A stretch of 44,953 bases of DNA, from positions 1 to 44,953 of the forward strand of contig JAFKKV010000047.1 of the NCBI GenBank assembly GCA_017304475.1, read 5' to 3'. The position numbers were made by a program, and so were the translations under genes. This DNA is from Hyphomicrobiales bacterium (GTDB taxonomy: Bacteria > Pseudomonadota > Alphaproteobacteria > Rhizobiales > Phreatobacteraceae). Of the stretch, positions 42,584-44,953 are shown piece by piece (positions within the stretch are counted from its first letter, which is position 1; each line of letters opens with the position of its first letter). The notes under the pieces were generated by a model that made no database searches, was not told the origin of the DNA, and saw only the letters and a program-made list of their open reading frames with translations.

Positions 42584-43537
42584 CTATCCGGCTTGGCCGC
42601 GCAAATGGCTGGGCGCGGTGCCGATGACGCGCTTGAACGCGCGGCTGAAGGCGGCTTCCGAATCATAACCGAGGCGGCGCGCCACGTCCGAAATGCGGGC
42701 GCGGTCGCGCTGGATCCATTGGCGCGCCTGATGCATGCGCACCTGGGCGACGTAGCGGGCCGGCGTCTCGCCGACGATCGCGGCGAAACGGTCGGCGAAG
42801 CTCGACCGTGACGCGCCCATGATCCCGGCCAGCGCCGCCACCGTCCAGTCCCGGTCCGGATTGAGATGAATGGCCGCCAGCACGCGGCCTACATCGGGGT
42901 TGCGCACCGCCGCGATCCAGCCATTGGCGCTGCCGCAGCCGCCTTCGACCCAGGAGCGGATGATGGTGGCTGCGAGCACGTCGGCCATGCGCGCGGCGAT
43001 GCCGGCGGCGCCGACCCGCTCCATCGCCACCTCGCAGCCCATGGCCTCCAGCAGGTGCAGGACGGCCGGCTCCCTGGCGATCAGCTCGGTGGCGCGCATG
43101 ACATCGGGCATCATGCGCAGCAGCGGGTGCAGTCCGTCGAGATTGAAATGCAGCGAGCAGCAGAACAGCACCGCGCTCGCGCCGTCGCCGCCCGACCTGA
43201 AATCGAAGATGTCGCCGCAGATCGGCGTGCAGCGCTGCTGGCCGAAGGTTTCGGTCGGAACGTCGGGGGCGCTCGCCAGCGCATGGGCGGCGCCACGCGG
43301 CAGCAGCACCGCGTCGCCGACACTGAGCGCGACCCATTCGCCGTCCGGCTGGCGCAGCCAGCAGCCCTGCTCGGCGACGAAGTGGAAGCGCGCGGCCTGC
43401 TGGGCGGGAAACGAAAAACCCCAGGGCGCCGAGAGCTTGCAGCGCCAGTAGTCGACGCCGTCGAGCCTCAGGCCGCGCAGCATGTCGTTTAGCGGGTCGC
43501 CGGAGGTGACATCAGGTTTGGACGAACGATCATGCAT
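42584..43537 (-). CDS. AraC-family regulator with N-terminal cupin domain
   Basis: This 317-residue protein starts with a Cupin_6-type sensor domain (YWRCKLSAPWGFSFPAQQAARFHFV, V-G-D-A-V-L-L-P-R-G-A-A-H). The C-terminal AraC HTH pair has WTVAALAGIMGASRSSFADRF and ISDVARRLGYDSEAAFSRAFKRVIGTAPS. It is divergent from the MFS exporter gene, whose start lies 69 bp away, the standard layout for a regulator of that exporter. Confidence 0.93.
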   Translation of the reverse strand: MHDRSSKPDVTSGDPLNDMLRGLRLDGVDYWRCKLSAPWGFSFPAQQAARFHFVAEQGCWLRQPDGEWVALSVGDAVLLPRGAAHALASAPDVPTETFGQQRCTPICGDIFDFRSGGDGASAVLFCCSLHFNLDGLHPLLRMMPDVMRATELIAREPAVLHLLEAMGCEVAMERVGAAGIAARMADVLAATIIRSWVEGGCGSANGWIAAVRNPDVGRVLAAIHLNPDRDWTVAALAGIMGASRSSFADRFAAIVGETPARYVAQVRMHQARQWIQRDRARISDVARRLGYDSEAAFSRAFKRVIGTAPSHLRGQAG

Positions 43538-43605
43538 TGCGGCGTTTATAGCATGGAAAATCCAGGAGGCGACGCCTAACTCAGCACCTCCTCTGGAGAT
43601 GACGC
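43538..43605. promoter_or_regulatory. Divergent AraC/MFS promoter region
   Basis: This 68-bp spacer is too short for two full independent promoters plus operator unless they overlap, so the cupin-AraC protein very probably binds here and controls both directions. An AT-rich part (GGCGTTTATAGCATGGAAAA) may include a -10 box. Confidence 0.5.
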
Positions 43606-44826
43606 ATGTCCGACATTGCTTCCGCCACCCTTGATGAAACCCCGCAATTCGCGATCCGGACCGAGGACAGGCCCGCGGCCTGGGCCGCGGTGGTGTCGCT
43701 GGCGCTCGGTGTCTTCGGCTTGGTCACGGCCGAATTTCTGCCCGCGAGCCTGCTGACGCCGATCGCCGCCGATCTCGGCATTTCCGACGGCACGGCCGGG
43801 CAAACCGTCACCGCAACGGCGCTGGTTGCGGCGGTGGCGGGCCCCGCCATCGTCATCGGCACCGGCGGCATCGACCGGCGCATGGTCGTCTGGGGCCTGA
43901 CGCTGCTCCTGGTGCTCTCCAACCTCCTGGCCGCCTTCGCGCCGCATGTCGCGGTGCTGCTGGTGGCCCGCGTCGGGCTCGGCATCGCGCTCGGCGGCTT
44001 CTGGTCGCTGGCCGCCGCGCTGGCGCTGCGCCTCGTGCCGCCGGCGCTGATGCCGAGGGCGATGTCGATCATCTTCACCGGTGTTTCGGCGGCGACCGTC
44101 TGCGCCGCACCGCTCGGCGCCTTTCTCGGCGATCTCTGGGGCTGGCGCGCGACCTTCATGGTGGCCGGTGTCATCGGCCTCGTGGCGCTTGCCGTGCAGG
44201 TCGTGACCATGCCGAAGCTGCCGCCGATGGGCGCCCAGAGCCTGTCGACCTTCCTGGTGCTGCTGCGTCGGCCGAACATCCGGATCGGCCTGATCATCGT
44301 GCTGCTGGTCATTTCAGGCCATTTCGCCGGCTTCACCTATGTCCGGCCCTTCCTCGAACAGGTCCCTAAGCTGAATGTCGAGATGATCTCGCTGGTGCTG
44401 CTCGCCTTCGGCATCGGCGGCTTCTTCGGCAATCTCGTCGGCGGCTTCATCGCCGAGCGCAGCGCCAAATGGGCGGTGGGCCTGGCGGCCCTGCTGCTCG
44501 CCGCCATGGCCTTCGCGATGCTCACCTATGGCGCCCTGGTGCCGGTGTCGCTGGTGGCGACCGGCCTCTGGGGCTTTGCCTTCGGCGGCCTGCCGGTCGG
44601 CATCCAGACCTGGACCACGCAATCGGCGCCCGACCATGCCGAAAGCGCCGGCGCCTTGCTGGTCTCCACCTTCCAGATCGCCATCGCCTCGGGCGCCATC
44701 CTCGGCGGCCTGCTGGTCGACGGTTTCGGGGCGCCGGGCGCGATTGCCTATAGCGCGGTCGCAGTGCTGATCGGGGCGGTGGTGATGCTGACGTTCGCCC
44801 GCAGCAATCAGGCGCGGGTGGGGTGA
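43606..44826 (+). CDS. MFS transporter (DHA1-type, AraJ-like exporter)
   Basis: This 406-residue, 12-helix major facilitator protein has the DHA1 features. G-L-V-T-A-E-F-L-P-A is in helix 1, the loop 2-3 segment is altered to G-T-G-G-I-D-R-R, and R-V-G-L-G-I-A-L-G-G-F lies in helix 4. G-D-L-W-G-W-R-A-T-F is the motif after helix 5. It is similar to arabinose-efflux AraJ and to drug or purine-ribonucleoside exporters; the substrate is unknown. GGAG precedes the ATG. Probably controlled by the divergent cupin-AraC regulator. Confidence 0.93.
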   Translation: MSDIASATLDETPQFAIRTEDRPAAWAAVVSLALGVFGLVTAEFLPASLLTPIAADLGISDGTAGQTVTATALVAAVAGPAIVIGTGGIDRRMVVWGLTLLLVLSNLLAAFAPHVAVLLVARVGLGIALGGFWSLAAALALRLVPPALMPRAMSIIFTGVSAATVCAAPLGAFLGDLWGWRATFMVAGVIGLVALAVQVVTMPKLPPMGAQSLSTFLVLLRRPNIRIGLIIVLLVISGHFAGFTYVRPFLEQVPKLNVEMISLVLLAFGIGGFFGNLVGGFIAERSAKWAVGLAALLLAAMAFAMLTYGALVPVSLVATGLWGFAFGGLPVGIQTWTTQSAPDHAESAGALLVSTFQIAIASGAILGGLLVDGFGAPGAIAYSAVAVLIGAVVMLTFARSNQARVG

Positions 44827-44894
44827 GGGGAGGGGGATCTCGGGTGAGCCCGAATTCGCAGGCTTCTGTGGCGCGCACGAGAACCACCACCTTC

Positions 44895-44917
44895 ACCTCT
44901 CCCCGGCGGGGAGAGGT
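44895..44917. repeat. Short inverted repeat ACCTCTCCCC / GGGGAGAGGT
   Basis: This is a perfect 10-bp hairpin with a 3-nt loop, following the MFS gene by about 70 bp. Further GAGAGGG-type sequence follows at the window edge, and the window also begins with GGGAGAGGG. It may belong to a dispersed repeat family and may act as a terminator of the MFS gene, although no T-run follows. Confidence 0.7.
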
Positions 44918-44953
44918 CGGCCTGAGGAACGAAGGCCGGGAGAGGGTGCGAGG

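Noticed and set aside
1..44953. tRNA, rRNA, riboswitch or insertion sequence with transposase
   Set aside because: No cloverleaf, conserved rRNA segment, known riboswitch core or transposase frame was found on reading both strands; short RNA features could still be missed by eye.

Overview
The window reads as a chromosomal stretch of a high-GC alphaproteobacterium, most likely a member of the Hyphomicrobiales (Phreatobacter/Bosea/Bradyrhizobium-like). This is inferred from the strong GC bias of coding DNA, the Rnk, DUF6653, LtrA and CodA-like gene content, and GC-rich palindromic intergenic repeats of a type I associate with that order. No rRNA, tRNA, CRISPR array, phage structural gene or recognisable transposase was seen.

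Layout, left to right. An autotransporter with HAF-type repeats (109-2880) is followed by an Rnk-like regulator and a small membrane protein, set among three copies of a palindromic repeat of about 160-200 bp. A complete five-gene peptide-type ABC importer (SBP, two permeases, two ATPases) runs on the minus strand from 11053 to 5387. A DUF6653 membrane protein, whose last codons run into a 25-bp repeat, leads into a lower-GC island. The island holds an 842-residue XPD/DinG-type helicase with a C-terminal PD-(D/E)xK nuclease domain and a tiny coiled-coil ORF. Next comes a DapF-like racemase lacking one catalytic cysteine. From 17.8 to 26.1 kb lie a second autotransporter, a LysR/SDR divergent pair, LtrA, a DUF924 protein and a membrane diguanylate cyclase. 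These are followed by a zinc-ribbon protein, a GST, a chemoreceptor, two methyltransferases, an unknown protein and a CodA-like deaminase. An amidohydrolase is translationally coupled to a COG0523 GTPase. The right end holds a winged-helix/TPR regulator with a divergent hydrolase, a 2OG-Fe(II) oxygenase, a SnoaL-like protein, two AraC regulators and an MFS exporter.

Two patterns stand out. First, a 25-bp motif (core TACGTGTCACCGYAATTCC) recurs at least seven times, always in or beside apparent module junctions, including both sides of the helicase island. Second, three blocks of plus-strand cargo each lie between an intact minus-strand gene on their right and a partial copy of that gene's 3' end on their left. 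This points to repeated insertion or duplication at gene 3' ends. The helicase-nuclease island is the best candidate for an undescribed, possibly defensive, system.
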